Shown: positions 43,290 through 52,161 of the stretch, piece after piece | How positions within the stretch are numbered: the first letter of the stretch is position 1 | Layout of the letters: each line of letters opens with the position of its first letter | Source of the DNA: Phormidium sp. FACHB-1136 | GTDB lineage: Bacteria; Cyanobacteriota; Cyanobacteriia; Phormidesmidales; Phormidesmidaceae | NCBI RefSeq assembly: GCF_014697375.1 | Contig: NZ_JACJRS010000001.1 | Coordinates: forward strand, 62,001-126,000 | DNA: 64,000 nt | Direction of reading: 5' to 3' | Position numbers and translations under genes: made by a program | Notes under the pieces: generated by a model | Told to the model about the DNA's origin: nothing | The model's input: the letters and a program-made list of their open reading frames with translations, nothing else | The model's database searches: none

Positions 43290-43670
43290 TTAGGACTGGT
43301 TGGCCTTGAGGGTTTCGATGGCTTGGCGAACGTCGGCGAGTTCTTGGGTGAGGGCCGCTAGGTCGCTCTGCACGGTGGGATCGGCAATGGGGGTGGCCAC
43401 GGTGTCCACGGTGGGTGGGGAACTGGCACTGTCGGAGAAGGGATTGGGCATTGGGCCGAACAGACTATCGACGAACTGGCGGGCCTCCCGTTCGGTGACT
43501 TCGCCCTTGGTCTCTAGGGTTTCGGCTAGGCGGCTAACGTCGCTGCCGAGGGCCGAAAACCGCTCACTGGAGGACTGGGGATCTTGGATGGCCTCCAGCA
43601 GGGTGGCCGTTGCGCCTAGGGTAACGCGGAAGCCCTTTTGGATGGTTGTGGTCACGGTGTCGGGGGTCAT
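43290..43670 (-). CDS. Hypothetical protein with coiled-coil segments
   Basis: A 126-residue soluble protein. The N-terminal half (TTTIQKGFRVTLGATATLLE to REARQFVDSLFG) is amphipathic and vaguely resembles phasin-like granule proteins. A Pro-rich linker and a C-terminal coiled coil (LAALTQELADVRQAIETLK) follow. No function is known. It stands alone on its strand between rplS and another small unknown. Confidence 0.65.
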   Translation of the reverse strand: MTPDTVTTTIQKGFRVTLGATATLLEAIQDPQSSSERFSALGSDVSRLAETLETKGEVTEREARQFVDSLFGPMPNPFSDSASSPPTVDTVATPIADPTVQSDLAALTQELADVRQAIETLKANQS

Positions 43671-43858
43671 GGTGCAGTCCTTGCTATGGAGCTTGATTGA
43701 TAGCGATCATAAGGAAACATCGGGCCGGAGAGTGGGGACGGTGGGCGTCAAGATAGCAGACTGAGCCAGTGCGATGGGGTTCTCGGTGGACACCCAGACC
43801 GGGAATGCCCTGATTTTAGCCTGAACGTTGGTGATTGACGGGTCAGTTCAGGGGGCGA

Positions 43859-44200
43859 CTAGATGACTTGGTCGAGGTAGGTGGTGAGGTCGTCGTAGAG
43901 TTGGGAAAGTCCGGTTTCGGTGGTGATCCGCATCCGATCATCGCGCAGGGTGAGGAGAACTCTAGCGGCGAAGGGGCTGGGCCAGAGATTGGGGTTGCAA
44001 AAGACTTCTAGGAATACGTCGCCGCTATGGCGATGCTCCGTGGGGGACAGGGGGGCACGACGGGGTGTTCCGGCGGCAGTGGCGGCTTTCATTTGGCTGA
44101 TGAGGACATCCAGATCCGCCTTGAGGGCTTGGGCGGCGGCGGCGGAAAAGCTGAACTGGATGGATCCATCGGAAAGGTTGATGGTGATGGACTGGGACAT
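43859..44200 (-). CDS. Conserved hypothetical cyanobacterial protein
   Basis: A 113-residue protein with ITINLSDGSIQFSFSAAAAQALKADLDVLI at the start and LLTLRDDRMRITTETGLSQLYDDLTTYL at the end, suggesting a small mixed fold. It has no signal or membrane segment. I know no function. The start was placed at MSQSIT; an ATG 2 codons upstream is possible. Confidence 0.6.
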   Translation of the reverse strand: MSQSITINLSDGSIQFSFSAAAAQALKADLDVLISQMKAATAAGTPRRAPLSPTEHRHSGDVFLEVFCNPNLWPSPFAARVLLTLRDDRMRITTETGLSQLYDDLTTYLDQVI

Positions 44201-44206
44201 GGGCAA

Positions 44207-44688
44207 GGTCTGGGAAGGAACGCTGTCATTCTGGCATCTTCTCCGACCGCTGCGGCAATCCGGACTGGATTCGCTGTGCCTAGATGGGCGAGAAGCCAGG
44301 GGTGTCGGGAAATCCGGTATCTATGAATACGAAATGTAGCAAAGGGTAACGGACTATTAAGCGAAGAGAGGAAAAAGGTCGAGTTTGGGGGAGTTCACCC
44401 CCTCGAATTCCGAAGAAATTCCTAAAGCTGGGTTGATTTCTGGGCTGTCCTCTCTAAAGTGATAAGCAATCAATGTGCTGCGTTGGCTAGGCATGGATCA
44501 GGCGATGAAACCAATGACTGAAGACCGTGGGAGGGAAGGCGTCAGCGATTGAGGCCGTCACTCTCACATTTATGAAGCAAATCTTAAGACGGCGATTTCG
44601 ACGCCTCACCATGGGTTCCCTAAGTTGATTTTCAAGTTGATTTCCCTCATTTAAGACCCGTTTGTTTAGATCAATATCGATAAACGCC
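44207..44688. other. Intergenic region upstream of ctaA, no gene seen
   Basis: This gap of about 480 bases separates a leftward small gene from rightward ctaA and must hold both promoters. It is AT-richer than its neighbours from about 44338 on. I see no tRNA, repeat or clear dyad, and the open frames in it look random. Confidence 0.6.
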
Positions 44689-45672
44689 ATGGCAACCAAC
44701 CTTACTTCCCTTTCCTCCGTTCCAGGGGTGCATGGCCACTTTCCTGGCTGGCGACAGGCTACCTCAGCGGAACCGACCGACCGCATTCGGCGGCTGGTGT
44801 GGAAAATTGCCCTCGCCACCCTGGCCCTAATGGCGGTGGGCAGCGCCACTAGGGTGATGAATGCGGGCTTGGCCTGCCCCGATTGGCCTCTGTGCTATGG
44901 CCAACTGGTGCCCCAAAGCCAGATGAATCTCCAGGTGTTTTTAGAGTGGTTCCATCGGCTGGATGCCGCCCTAATCGGCCTAAGTACCCTGTGGCTGGTG
45001 GCCCTCAGTTGGTGGCATCGGCGGCAGGTGCCGGGGTGGCTGCCATGGGCAACGGTGGTAGCCCTCGCCCTGATTGGCTTCCAGGGCGTTCTGGGCGGGC
45101 TGACCGTGACCCAACTGCTGCGGTTTGACATTGTTACCGCTCACTTGGGGGCGGCCCTCCTGTTTTTCAGCACCATGCTGATCATCGGCACCAGTTTGCT
45201 ACCCTGCGCTAACACGGGGACGGTGGGGCGATTGCCCTGGCTGGGCTTGGGATCCACGGTTCTGGTCTATGGTCAATGCCTGCTGGGCGGACTGGTAGGG
45301 TCTCGTTGGGCGGCGCACCAGTGCTTTGGCCTGGGAGAACTCTGTCAGGTGATGAATAGCCACCTGGTGGGCATTCTCCCCGCTACCGTGTCGGTTTTGC
45401 TCCTCACCCAGGCGGTGTGGCGCACCCCCGCCCTCAGTTATCCCCTGCGCCAGTTGGGGAATTTGGCCAGTGTGCTGCTGGCGTTTCAACTGGTGATGGG
45501 CATTGCCACCTTTCGCCTCCACCTCCAGGTGGAACCGTTGACCGTGATTCACCACACCCTCGGCGCGGCCTTGGTGGGCACCCTGGTTTGCTTTACCACC
45601 CTGGCCCTGCGGGAATATCGGGCGGCTAGGGCTACTGGGACAGATCCCATCAGTCCGGGGACTCCAGCCTAG
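44689..45672 (+). CDS. ctaA: Heme A synthase (CtaA/COX15)
   Basis: A 327-residue protein with eight membrane spans. Heme-ligand histidines are in FHRLDA, TAHLG, NSHLVG and HHTLGA. CtaA oxidises heme O to heme A for the cytochrome c oxidase of the respiratory chain. The signature AGLACPDWPLCYGQ is clear. Start at MATNLTSL; an upstream ATG 9 codons earlier is less likely. ctaB follows after 64 bases in one operon. Confidence 0.95.
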   Translation: MATNLTSLSSVPGVHGHFPGWRQATSAEPTDRIRRLVWKIALATLALMAVGSATRVMNAGLACPDWPLCYGQLVPQSQMNLQVFLEWFHRLDAALIGLSTLWLVALSWWHRRQVPGWLPWATVVALALIGFQGVLGGLTVTQLLRFDIVTAHLGAALLFFSTMLIIGTSLLPCANTGTVGRLPWLGLGSTVLVYGQCLLGGLVGSRWAAHQCFGLGELCQVMNSHLVGILPATVSVLLLTQAVWRTPALSYPLRQLGNLASVLLAFQLVMGIATFRLHLQVEPLTVIHHTLGAALVGTLVCFTTLALREYRAARATGTDPISPGTPA

Positions 45673-45736
45673 GCAAACGGCCTAGTTCCCCACCCACGTC
45701 CACTCAATCCCATTCCTTCGGAAGGATTTCCTCTGC

Positions 45737-46726
45737 ATGACTCAAACCACGACTTGGAACGAGGCCACCCGGCACCACGATTCCATCGGATCTGTGATCC
45801 GCAGCTATGTGCAGCTCACCAAGCCCCGGATTATCCCCCTGCTGCTGATTGAAACGGCGGCGGCGATGTGGGTGGCAGGCCACGGCGAAGTCAACGTTTG
45901 GCTGGTGCTGACGACGCTGCTGAGCGGGACCCTGGCGGCGGCGTCCGCCCAGACGATTAACTGCGTCTACGACCGCGATATCGACTTTGATATGGAGCGC
46001 ACCCGCCATCGTCCCATCCCCTCCGGGAGGATTCAGGTGCGGGACGCCCTAGTGTTTGCGGGTGTCCTAGCGGCCCTGGCCTTCGGGCTTCAGGCTTGGG
46101 TGGCTAACCTGCTCAGTGCCTTCCTGGCCATGGTGGGGATCGCCATTTATGTGGGGGTCTATACCACCTGGCTGAAGCGGTCTTCGCCCCAGAACATTGT
46201 GATTGGTGGAGCCGCCGGAGCGGTTCCGCCCCTGGTAGGTTGGGCCGCTGTCACCGGGGAACTCAGCCTCGCGGCTTGGCTATTCTTCTTCATTGTGTTC
46301 ATCTGGACGCCGCCTCACTTCTGGGGATTGGCCATGCTGATTCAAGATGACTACGCCAAGGTGAACGTGCCGATGATGCCCGTGATTGTGGGCGATGAAG
46401 CCACCGCTCGCCAAATTTGGTACTACACCCTAGTTTTGGTGCCCCTCACCCTGATGATGAGCTATCCCCTGGGTGCAACCGGGGCGGTCTATGCCTTGGT
46501 GGCCCTGGCCCTGGGGGCCAAATTCATCCAAAAAGCCTGGGCCTTGCTGAAGGCACCCAGCGACCGGGATTTAGCCAAGGGTCTGTTTAAGTATTCCATT
46601 CTGTACATGATGCTGCTGTCAGCGGGGATGGTGGTGGATAGCTGGCCCATCACCCAAAGCTGGACGGCACAATTATCGGGACAATTGGCGGGTCAACTGG
46701 CCCCTTTCGTGAGTCTGCTACCTTAG
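45737..46726 (+). CDS. ctaB: Protoheme IX farnesyltransferase (heme O synthase)
   Basis: A 329-residue UbiA-type prenyltransferase with nine or so spans. Metal-binding motifs are NCVYDRDIDFDMERT and DDYAKVNVPMMPVI; VQLTKPRIIPLLLIE and RHRPIPSG are family marks. It attaches farnesyl to heme B to make heme O, the substrate of CtaA. It is in an operon with ctaA. In many cyanobacteria ABC exporter genes follow directly, but here about 1.8 kb of other DNA intervenes. A decayed partial copy of it lies at about 48180. Confidence 0.97.
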   Translation: MTQTTTWNEATRHHDSIGSVIRSYVQLTKPRIIPLLLIETAAAMWVAGHGEVNVWLVLTTLLSGTLAAASAQTINCVYDRDIDFDMERTRHRPIPSGRIQVRDALVFAGVLAALAFGLQAWVANLLSAFLAMVGIAIYVGVYTTWLKRSSPQNIVIGGAAGAVPPLVGWAAVTGELSLAAWLFFFIVFIWTPPHFWGLAMLIQDDYAKVNVPMMPVIVGDEATARQIWYYTLVLVPLTLMMSYPLGATGAVYALVALALGAKFIQKAWALLKAPSDRDLAKGLFKYSILYMMLLSAGMVVDSWPITQSWTAQLSGQLAGQLAPFVSLLP

Positions 46727-46730
46727 ACCA

Positions 46731-47282
46731 CTACCTCAACTGAACGGAGTCATGGACCCGCAGGATGGTGGCTTCGGCGTATTGGTTCTGGCGGCTGTAG
46801 TAGCTGGCAATGGTAAACACCTCTCTATCCTCCAGGGGAATGTAGGTGATCAAAACATTGGGAAAGGCCCAGCCCGAACTGCCCTCCCACACCCGCACTG
46901 CCAGCCGCCCGTTGACCACCACTTCTTCAATGCGTCTGGCCCGTCCAGGCTGATCTCGGTAGATCTGAAGCGCCTCGCTGAGGGACGTGTTTTGAAGGGA
47001 TACGTCGGTTTTGATCAGGTAGGGCGGGGCCGTTTCACTGTAAACCCCCGAAGTCCATTGGTTGTAGATAATCACGTAATCCCGCTGGTTGTTGGAATAC
47101 TCAAACCAATGATCGGGATAGGTGACGGTAAAGCGTGGGGTGATAGAAACACCCTTGGTCATAGCGACCAAGTCGGCTTGGGGTTGGGGATCGGCGATCT
47201 GGCTAACCTGGCCTGACATCAGAGATGCTGGGGCGAGGGGCACCAGAGAAAGGCTGAACGTGAGGGCAAGGTAAGACCACAT
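46731..47282 (-). CDS. Secreted PsbP-like hypothetical protein
   Basis: A 183-residue protein with a signal peptide (MWSYLALTFSLSLVPLAPAS, about 1-25). The mature part, with FTVTYPDHWFEYSNNQRDYVIIYNQW, KTDVSLQNTSLSEAL and VFTIASYYSRQNQYAEATI, has the layout of PsbP/Mog1p-type folds. Cyanobacterial members sit in the lumen or periplasm, often with unknown roles. Its 3' end is partly duplicated at about 48260-48340. It is convergent with ctaB. Confidence 0.75.
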   Translation of the reverse strand: MWSYLALTFSLSLVPLAPASLMSGQVSQIADPQPQADLVAMTKGVSITPRFTVTYPDHWFEYSNNQRDYVIIYNQWTSGVYSETAPPYLIKTDVSLQNTSLSEALQIYRDQPGRARRIEEVVVNGRLAVRVWEGSSGWAFPNVLITYIPLEDREVFTIASYYSRQNQYAEATILRVHDSVQLR

Positions 47283-47386
47283 GGCAGCGCGGGGTTGACG
47301 ACTGGTTGAGGAGAGGTCGATGACTTAGGCATCCTAAAACAAGACGTTTCACCTAAAATAACCTCGCGTCAGTCGCAAAACCCAAC

Positions 47387-47857
47387 CTACGAAATGGGAG
47401 GGAACCAGGTTTCATCTAGAATTTGATGAAGGGACACCAGCGGCTTCTCAGGGAAAATACTTAAAGGACTTTGGGATCTGAGAGCCGCAATTTCTCGCCC
47501 ATCTTGATAACAGTCTTGGTAAATATCCTCAAGGTATCTCTTTAAACTCGGGCTGTCTTCTAGTTCGTCCAGAATTTGCTTACGGAAATTTGTAATTTCA
47601 GCCTTCCAGTGAGCGCAGTTGCGCTCGCGTTCCGCCTGCCAGTAAGCGAGTTTCAACACATGCTCAACCAAATTTCTGAGTAAGCTCTTGAGCCGTTTTT
47701 TGTCTCGCCGCCCCAAGTCCGCTACCTCCTCAATCAAGTTTTCCCAGTCCAGCGACTCCATATCCCTCTGCTGCAATGACCTTACAGTTTCAAGAATCCA
47801 GAGGTGATAATCCCTGTCATATAAGGCTTTTGTATTTTGCTTTAACTCTGCTGACAT
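47387..47857 (-). CDS. DUF29-family protein
   Basis: A 156-residue protein with the DUF29 pattern: YDRDYHLWILETVRSLQQRD, WENLIEEVADLGRRDKKRL, LLRNLVEHVLKLAYW and a C-terminal DETWFP. DUF29 genes are multicopy in cyanobacteria and often occur near mobile DNA; function is unknown. A MITE-like element lies 85 bases upstream. It is AT-richer than the neighbours. Confidence 0.88.
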   Translation of the reverse strand: MSAELKQNTKALYDRDYHLWILETVRSLQQRDMESLDWENLIEEVADLGRRDKKRLKSLLRNLVEHVLKLAYWQAERERNCAHWKAEITNFRKQILDELEDSPSLKRYLEDIYQDCYQDGREIAALRSQSPLSIFPEKPLVSLHQILDETWFPPIS

Positions 47858-47941
47858 GGGCTAAATTCCTTAGCGGGGTCTAATATTGGGGCCGAAAGAT
47901 AGTGATAGATCAGTCTTTTCAATAGGTTAAAGGAACTCAAC

Positions 47942-48037
47942 TATAGCGGTTCCTAATCGAATGAAGTAGAGCAGGAGCCTTGCTGGATAAGGGTTACAGG
48001 TCTCTGGATGTACCTCGTGCTAACGAGAACCGCTATA
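47942..48037. mobile_element. MITE-like element with 11-bp terminal inverted repeats
   Basis: Ends TATAGCGGTTC (47942-47952) and GAACCGCTATA (48027-48037) are perfect reverse complements, and the 96-base element has no coding capacity. The outer TA at each end would fit a TA target duplicated by an IS630/Tc1-mariner-type transposase. No transposase is present in the window, so it would depend on one elsewhere. Confidence 0.7.
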
Positions 48038-48179
48038 TCATAACTAACCCACCTGACACCCTTCAAAGAGCGAAAGACGCTTATACCTAGTTTGAGTAGA
48101 ATCTAACGCAAATCCTTCGGCATCGAATTTCAGCACATCGCCGTAGGCACTGGAATGCCACCTCCACCCGCTCTCAGAT

Positions 48180-48340
48180 AGGGAACTTAGCCTTGCCGCC
48201 AGGTTCTTCTTCATTGTGTTCATCTGGACGCCGTCCTACTTTTGGGGATTGGCGATTAGGTGGACAGGTCATATCCGTCGCAGGATGGCGACTTCGGTGT
48301 ATTGGTTCGGGTGACTGTCGTTGCTGGTGATGGTCAATGG
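48180..48340 (+). pseudogene. Decayed duplicated fragment of ctaB and of the adjacent PsbP-like gene
   Basis: The stretch 48182-48263 aligns with ctaB positions about 46257-46340, still translating as ELSLAARFFFIVFIWTPS. It then joins directly to 48260-48340, which aligns with about 46747-46822, the 3' end of the 46731 gene, in the same orientation. The ~400 bases between the two source segments are missing in the copy. Substitutions are scattered, so this is an old, internally deleted duplicate with no function expected. The surrounding gap (47858-48510) otherwise holds only the MITE and the start of the next gene's leader. Confidence 0.75.
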
Positions 48341-48510
48341 GGAATCCCGGCCTGGGGGCGGCGAATTCTGTACAATGGGTTTACGGTTATCAACAGATCG
48401 TTACAAACCCTGGGCTGTTCCAAGGGTTTGTGGCGAGTCCTAGGGAATAACCAACGGCCTAGGGCCAATGCGTTTGACCACACGGATGTTTCTGGGGCGA
48501 GATGGGCGAC

Positions 48511-49536
48511 ATGGATGCCGCTGTTACCATTGAAAATCTGAAAAAGTCCTACGGTTCCGTGCAGGCGGTGCGGGGGGTATCTCTCACGATTCAGCCGGGG
48601 AAAATTTTTGGTCTGCTGGGGCCAAACGGGGCGGGTAAAACCACGACGATTCGCTGCCTCTGCACCTTGGCCATTCCAGACGAAGGACGGCTGGAGGTGA
48701 TGGGGATTTCCGTCGTCGATCAGCCCCGGCGGGTGCGCCAGCGGTTGGGCTACATTGCCCAGGAAATCGCCCTAGATAAGGTGTTGACCGGGCGGGAACT
48801 GCTGCAACTGCAAGCGGACTTGTACCACATGCCTAAGGGGGTGGCTCGTCAGCGCATTGACCAAATGATTGCCCTGCTGGAACTGGGGGACTGGGCCGAC
48901 CGCAAAACGGGCACCTATTCCGGCGGTTTGCGGAAACGGCTGGATTTGGCCCTGGGGTTGCTGCACCAGCCCGATGTATTGGTGCTGGATGAACCCACCG
49001 TGGGCCTAGATATCGAAACCCGTTCGGCGGTGTGGGACTTTTTGCGGCAGCTACGGGCGGCGGGGACGACGGTGCTGATCACCAGCCACTATTTAGAGGA
49101 AGTGGACGCCCTAGCGGATCGGGTGGCGATTATCGACCAGGGTCAGGTGATTGCGGCGGGATCGCCCAGCGACCTGAAGGATAAGCTCGGCGGGGATCGC
49201 ATTACCCTGCGGGTGCGCGAGTTTACCCCCGACGACGAGGCCAGCCAGGTGAAAGCCATGCTGCTGGATCTGCCTTTTGTGCAGGGGGTAATCCTCAATG
49301 CGGCCCAGGGCAATTCCCTAAATTTAGTGGTAGAACGGGATCCGGGAGCCTTAACCGCCGTCCAAACCACCATAGAAAAGGCAGGATTGCCAATTTTTGG
49401 CATTTCCCAATCGCGGCCCAGTCTGGATGATGTGTATCTGGCCGCCACGGGCCGCACCCTGATGGATGCCGAACTGGCCGCCGTGGGGCAGCGTGATTTG
49501 AAAAAAGAAAAGAAACAGGCGATGAAGGGAGGCTAA
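48511..49536 (+). CDS. ABC transporter ATP-binding protein (DrrA/CcmA type)
   Basis: A 341-residue ATPase with Walker A GPNGAGKTTT, signature YSGGLRKRLDLA, Walker B VLVLDEPTVGLD and the H-loop TSHY. The C-terminal ~110 residues form an extra domain seen in DrrA-type exporters. Start at MDAAVTIENL. It lies 9 bases before the permease gene, so they form an ABC-2 exporter of unknown substrate; in cyanobacteria this pair commonly follows ctaB. Confidence 0.93.
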   Translation: MDAAVTIENLKKSYGSVQAVRGVSLTIQPGKIFGLLGPNGAGKTTTIRCLCTLAIPDEGRLEVMGISVVDQPRRVRQRLGYIAQEIALDKVLTGRELLQLQADLYHMPKGVARQRIDQMIALLELGDWADRKTGTYSGGLRKRLDLALGLLHQPDVLVLDEPTVGLDIETRSAVWDFLRQLRAAGTTVLITSHYLEEVDALADRVAIIDQGQVIAAGSPSDLKDKLGGDRITLRVREFTPDDEASQVKAMLLDLPFVQGVILNAAQGNSLNLVVERDPGALTAVQTTIEKAGLPIFGISQSRPSLDDVYLAATGRTLMDAELAAVGQRDLKKEKKQAMKGG

Positions 49537-49545
49537 GCACCACCA

Positions 49546-50472
49546 ATGAGCACCACCTTACCGAACCGTTCCACCGCCCTCAATGGCTCCAAGCCCCTGG
49601 GCAACGACGATCTGCAAGCCTGGAAAGACCGTCAGGCCAAAGCGGACGCCGACCCCGGCATTTTGTCTGGAGCCTTTGTGCAGGAAACCCTGGCCATGGC
49701 CCGCCGCCTGTTCCTCCAACTCCAGCGTCGCCCCTCTACCCTGGTGGCCGGGGTGATTCAGCCCTTGATTTGGCTGGTGCTGTTTGGGGCCTTGTTCCAG
49801 AACGTGCCCGCTGGCCTGTTTGGGGAAAGCCGCAACTACGGCCAATTTCTAGGGGCCGGGATCCTCGTCTTTACGGCCTTTGGCGGTGCCCTCAATGCTG
49901 GGTTGCCCGTCATGTTTGACCGGGAGTTTGGCTTTTTGAACCGCTTTCTGGTGGCTCCCCTGGCCTCTCGTTATTCCATTGTGCTGGCCTCGGCTATCTT
50001 CATTGCCGCCCTCAGCCTGGTGCAAACCGCCGCGATTTTGGGCCTCAGCGCTGTCCTAGGGGCCGGATTACCCCAGGGGTTGGGCCTTGTCCTGGTGCTA
50101 CTGATCGTGATGACCCTTGTGCTGGGCGTCACCGCCCTCAGTCTGGGCCTCACCTTTGCCCTGCCTGGACACATTGAACTGCTGGCCGTCATTTTCGTTA
50201 CCAACCTGCCCCTGCTGTTTTCCAGCACTGCCCTGGTACCGCTGGATTTTATGCCCTCTTGGCTCCAAGTTGTGGCCAGCCTAAATCCCCTCACCTACGC
50301 CATCGAACCGATCCGGTACATTTACCTTCACCCGAATTGGAACCTAGGCAGCACGGTGCTGAAAACGCCGTTTTGGGATGTCTCCATGGGGCTGGCCCTG
50401 GTGGTGCTGCTAGCCTTCTGTGGATTGGCCCTAGGATTGATCCAACCCCTCCTGCGCCGCCGCATGGCCTAG
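49546..50472 (+). CDS. ABC-2 type exporter permease
   Basis: A 308-residue protein with a ~60-residue cytoplasmic N-terminus and six membrane spans. Family marks are QRRPSTLVAGVIQPLIWLVLFG and the LPLLFSSTALVPLDFMPSWLQ segment before the last spans, followed by NPLTYAIEPIRYI. It pairs with the ATPase directly upstream. The substrate is unknown. Confidence 0.92.
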   Translation: MSTTLPNRSTALNGSKPLGNDDLQAWKDRQAKADADPGILSGAFVQETLAMARRLFLQLQRRPSTLVAGVIQPLIWLVLFGALFQNVPAGLFGESRNYGQFLGAGILVFTAFGGALNAGLPVMFDREFGFLNRFLVAPLASRYSIVLASAIFIAALSLVQTAAILGLSAVLGAGLPQGLGLVLVLLIVMTLVLGVTALSLGLTFALPGHIELLAVIFVTNLPLLFSSTALVPLDFMPSWLQVVASLNPLTYAIEPIRYIYLHPNWNLGSTVLKTPFWDVSMGLALVVLLAFCGLALGLIQPLLRRRMA

Positions 50473-50593
50473 GTCTGGGCTACCACATCTATCAGCGGTC
50501 TGATGCATCCTAGGAGAGATTTGTTATAGTTTGGAACAGACGAGAGCCTAGGTTCGTCTAATGGTTACACCGATGGTGTTAAGGAGGCTTTCT

Positions 50594-50977
50594 ATGGCTA
50601 ATCAACATGTTTTGGCCGCTGGCATGGGCCTAGTTGCTGTTCTGATGGCGGCTCCCAGTGCCTTGGCCCAATCCCCCATCCCCACCAGCGACCCCACCGC
50701 GCCCGTGGTCGTGAATCCCAATGAAGGCTTTGGCACCAATGAAAGCAGTGACAATCCCTTTGGTGGCAATACCAATTCTCCCTTTGACCTGATTCATCGG
50801 GCGGTGTTGATGAATGAAATGAGCCTGTCCGACTTCAGCCGGATGCACCAAAACCGCATGAGCACCGAGGCCGCTAACTTTCGCGCCCTGCAACAGGAAG
50901 CCATCCGACAGCAGCAGGCTGGCCTAGAATCCGCAGAACAGGAGGCTACCCCTCCTGTACCCAGCGCCGACAATTAG
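50594..50977 (+). CDS. Small secreted hypothetical protein
   Basis: A 127-residue protein. Residues about 1-25 are a signal peptide (AVLMAAPSALA). The mature part is Asn/Gly/Ser-rich, followed by a helical segment (HRAVLMNEMSLSDFSRMHQNRMSTEAANFRAL as a block). AAGGAGG lies seven bases before the chosen ATG; the ORF is open upstream to 50561 without such a site. It is followed by a stem-loop. No function is recognised. Confidence 0.7.
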   Translation: MANQHVLAAGMGLVAVLMAAPSALAQSPIPTSDPTAPVVVNPNEGFGTNESSDNPFGGNTNSPFDLIHRAVLMNEMSLSDFSRMHQNRMSTEAANFRALQQEAIRQQQAGLESAEQEATPPVPSADN

Positions 50978-51072
50978 GCTCAGCACCAACCCCATTCAAG
51001 GGTGGGCCGAATCAATCGTTAACCGGATTTCATTGCCCTCAAAGGATTTCGGGTGATTCCAATCTTCTTTTC

Positions 51073-51108
51073 CACCGCTTAGGGTATTTCCCTGGGCGGT
51101 GTTGCTTT
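51073..51108 (+). terminator. Stem-loop terminator candidate downstream of the secreted protein gene
   Basis: CACCGC and GCGGTG form the outer stem, AGGG and CCCT the inner one. TTGCTTT follows, a weak T-run. It lies about 96 bases after the stop. The remaining part of the 286-base gap up to 51264 has no gene. Confidence 0.6.
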
Positions 51109-51263
51109 AGGGGATATCTTCAGCATTTACTCAATATGGCATAAATTTTTCGCCATTCCCTAGGCTTCTGGCCTGTCGGGTAAACTCCGTCGATACCCTG
51201 AGAAGGGAAAACAGTTACAAATCGTGAACAGTTATCGCCTGATCAAGGTATAGGGCATCCACT

Positions 51264-52082
51264 ATGGTTGAAACGCTGCGATCCTTGGTTGGCTCCTATT
51301 GGCCAAATTTTTCCTGGGGGATCTATACCTACTTCGTCAGCGCCAGACTGGTGACCCTAACGCTCGGTGTTTTGATCCTTGTTGCCCTGTTTACGGGAGG
51401 GCGACGCTATCGACGACGGCTCGTGACCACGGGGTTGGGTCTGCTCGGAGCCTACTGGCTGATGATTTCGCCCTTGTTCTCTGTGCCCGCCACCGCCCTG
51501 CTAACCCAATTTGTGCCAGCGGATACAGGCCAGTCTGCCGATGCCATTGTGGTTTTGGCGCGTCCCCGTGAAGCTGAGGGGGATCGCTACGGCATCGCCA
51601 CTACCATGCTGTCGGCAGGGCGTGCCCCTCAGCTATTAGTGATGGGAGGCCAGAAAGCAACGCAGGTGTGGAGACACCTTCAGCAAGGGCAGCACCCTGT
51701 CGATTCGCTGACAGGAGTGCTCTGTGTGCGAACCACGAAACATGAGGCTGAGGCGGCCACCGCTTTCTTGGCCAGCCAGGGTATTCAGCGCATTATTTTA
51801 ATTACCGACAAGCCCCACATGTTGCGATCCTTCCTGCTCTTCCAAGGCTATGGATTTGAGGTGATTCCCCACATGGCGTCTTGGGCAGACTGGGTGCCCC
51901 ACCACGAGCGATCTTTTCTGGCCATTCGGGAATATCTGGGGTTAGTGAGCTATGCCCTGCTGGGGCGATTTCGGCAACCCTCACCGGAACAGTTCCCGGA
52001 ACTGGTGGCGGAAACTGTTGAACGATTTCCTTTAGATCGATGCTTTTGGAGCGCTGAGCAAATTCAATCGCATCAGTCTTGA
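51264..52082 (+). CDS. YdcF/SanA-family membrane-associated protein
   Basis: A 272-residue protein. Two N-terminal membrane spans (about 25-45 and 55-75) precede the DUF218/YdcF domain, with ADAIVVLARPREAEGDRYG, LLVMGGQKAT and VCVRTTKHEAEAATAFL. Proteins of this type are linked to envelope permeability in E. coli (SanA), but the enzyme activity is unproved. No operon partner is obvious; glgX follows after 79 bases. Confidence 0.88.
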   Translation: MVETLRSLVGSYWPNFSWGIYTYFVSARLVTLTLGVLILVALFTGGRRYRRRLVTTGLGLLGAYWLMISPLFSVPATALLTQFVPADTGQSADAIVVLARPREAEGDRYGIATTMLSAGRAPQLLVMGGQKATQVWRHLQQGQHPVDSLTGVLCVRTTKHEAEAATAFLASQGIQRIILITDKPHMLRSFLLFQGYGFEVIPHMASWADWVPHHERSFLAIREYLGLVSYALLGRFRQPSPEQFPELVAETVERFPLDRCFWSAEQIQSHQS

Positions 52083-52161
52083 TCGGCCTTCGACCATCTT
52101 GACTGGCCAGATTGGGGAAGCCTGTTAAGCTGAACGTAGCTGTTTATCCCGCTGTGGCACC

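Noticed and set aside
44487-44849. A 120-residue minus-strand frame upstream of and overlapping ctaA
   Set aside because: It overlaps the ctaA start on the opposite strand and has no recognisable domain or ribosome site.
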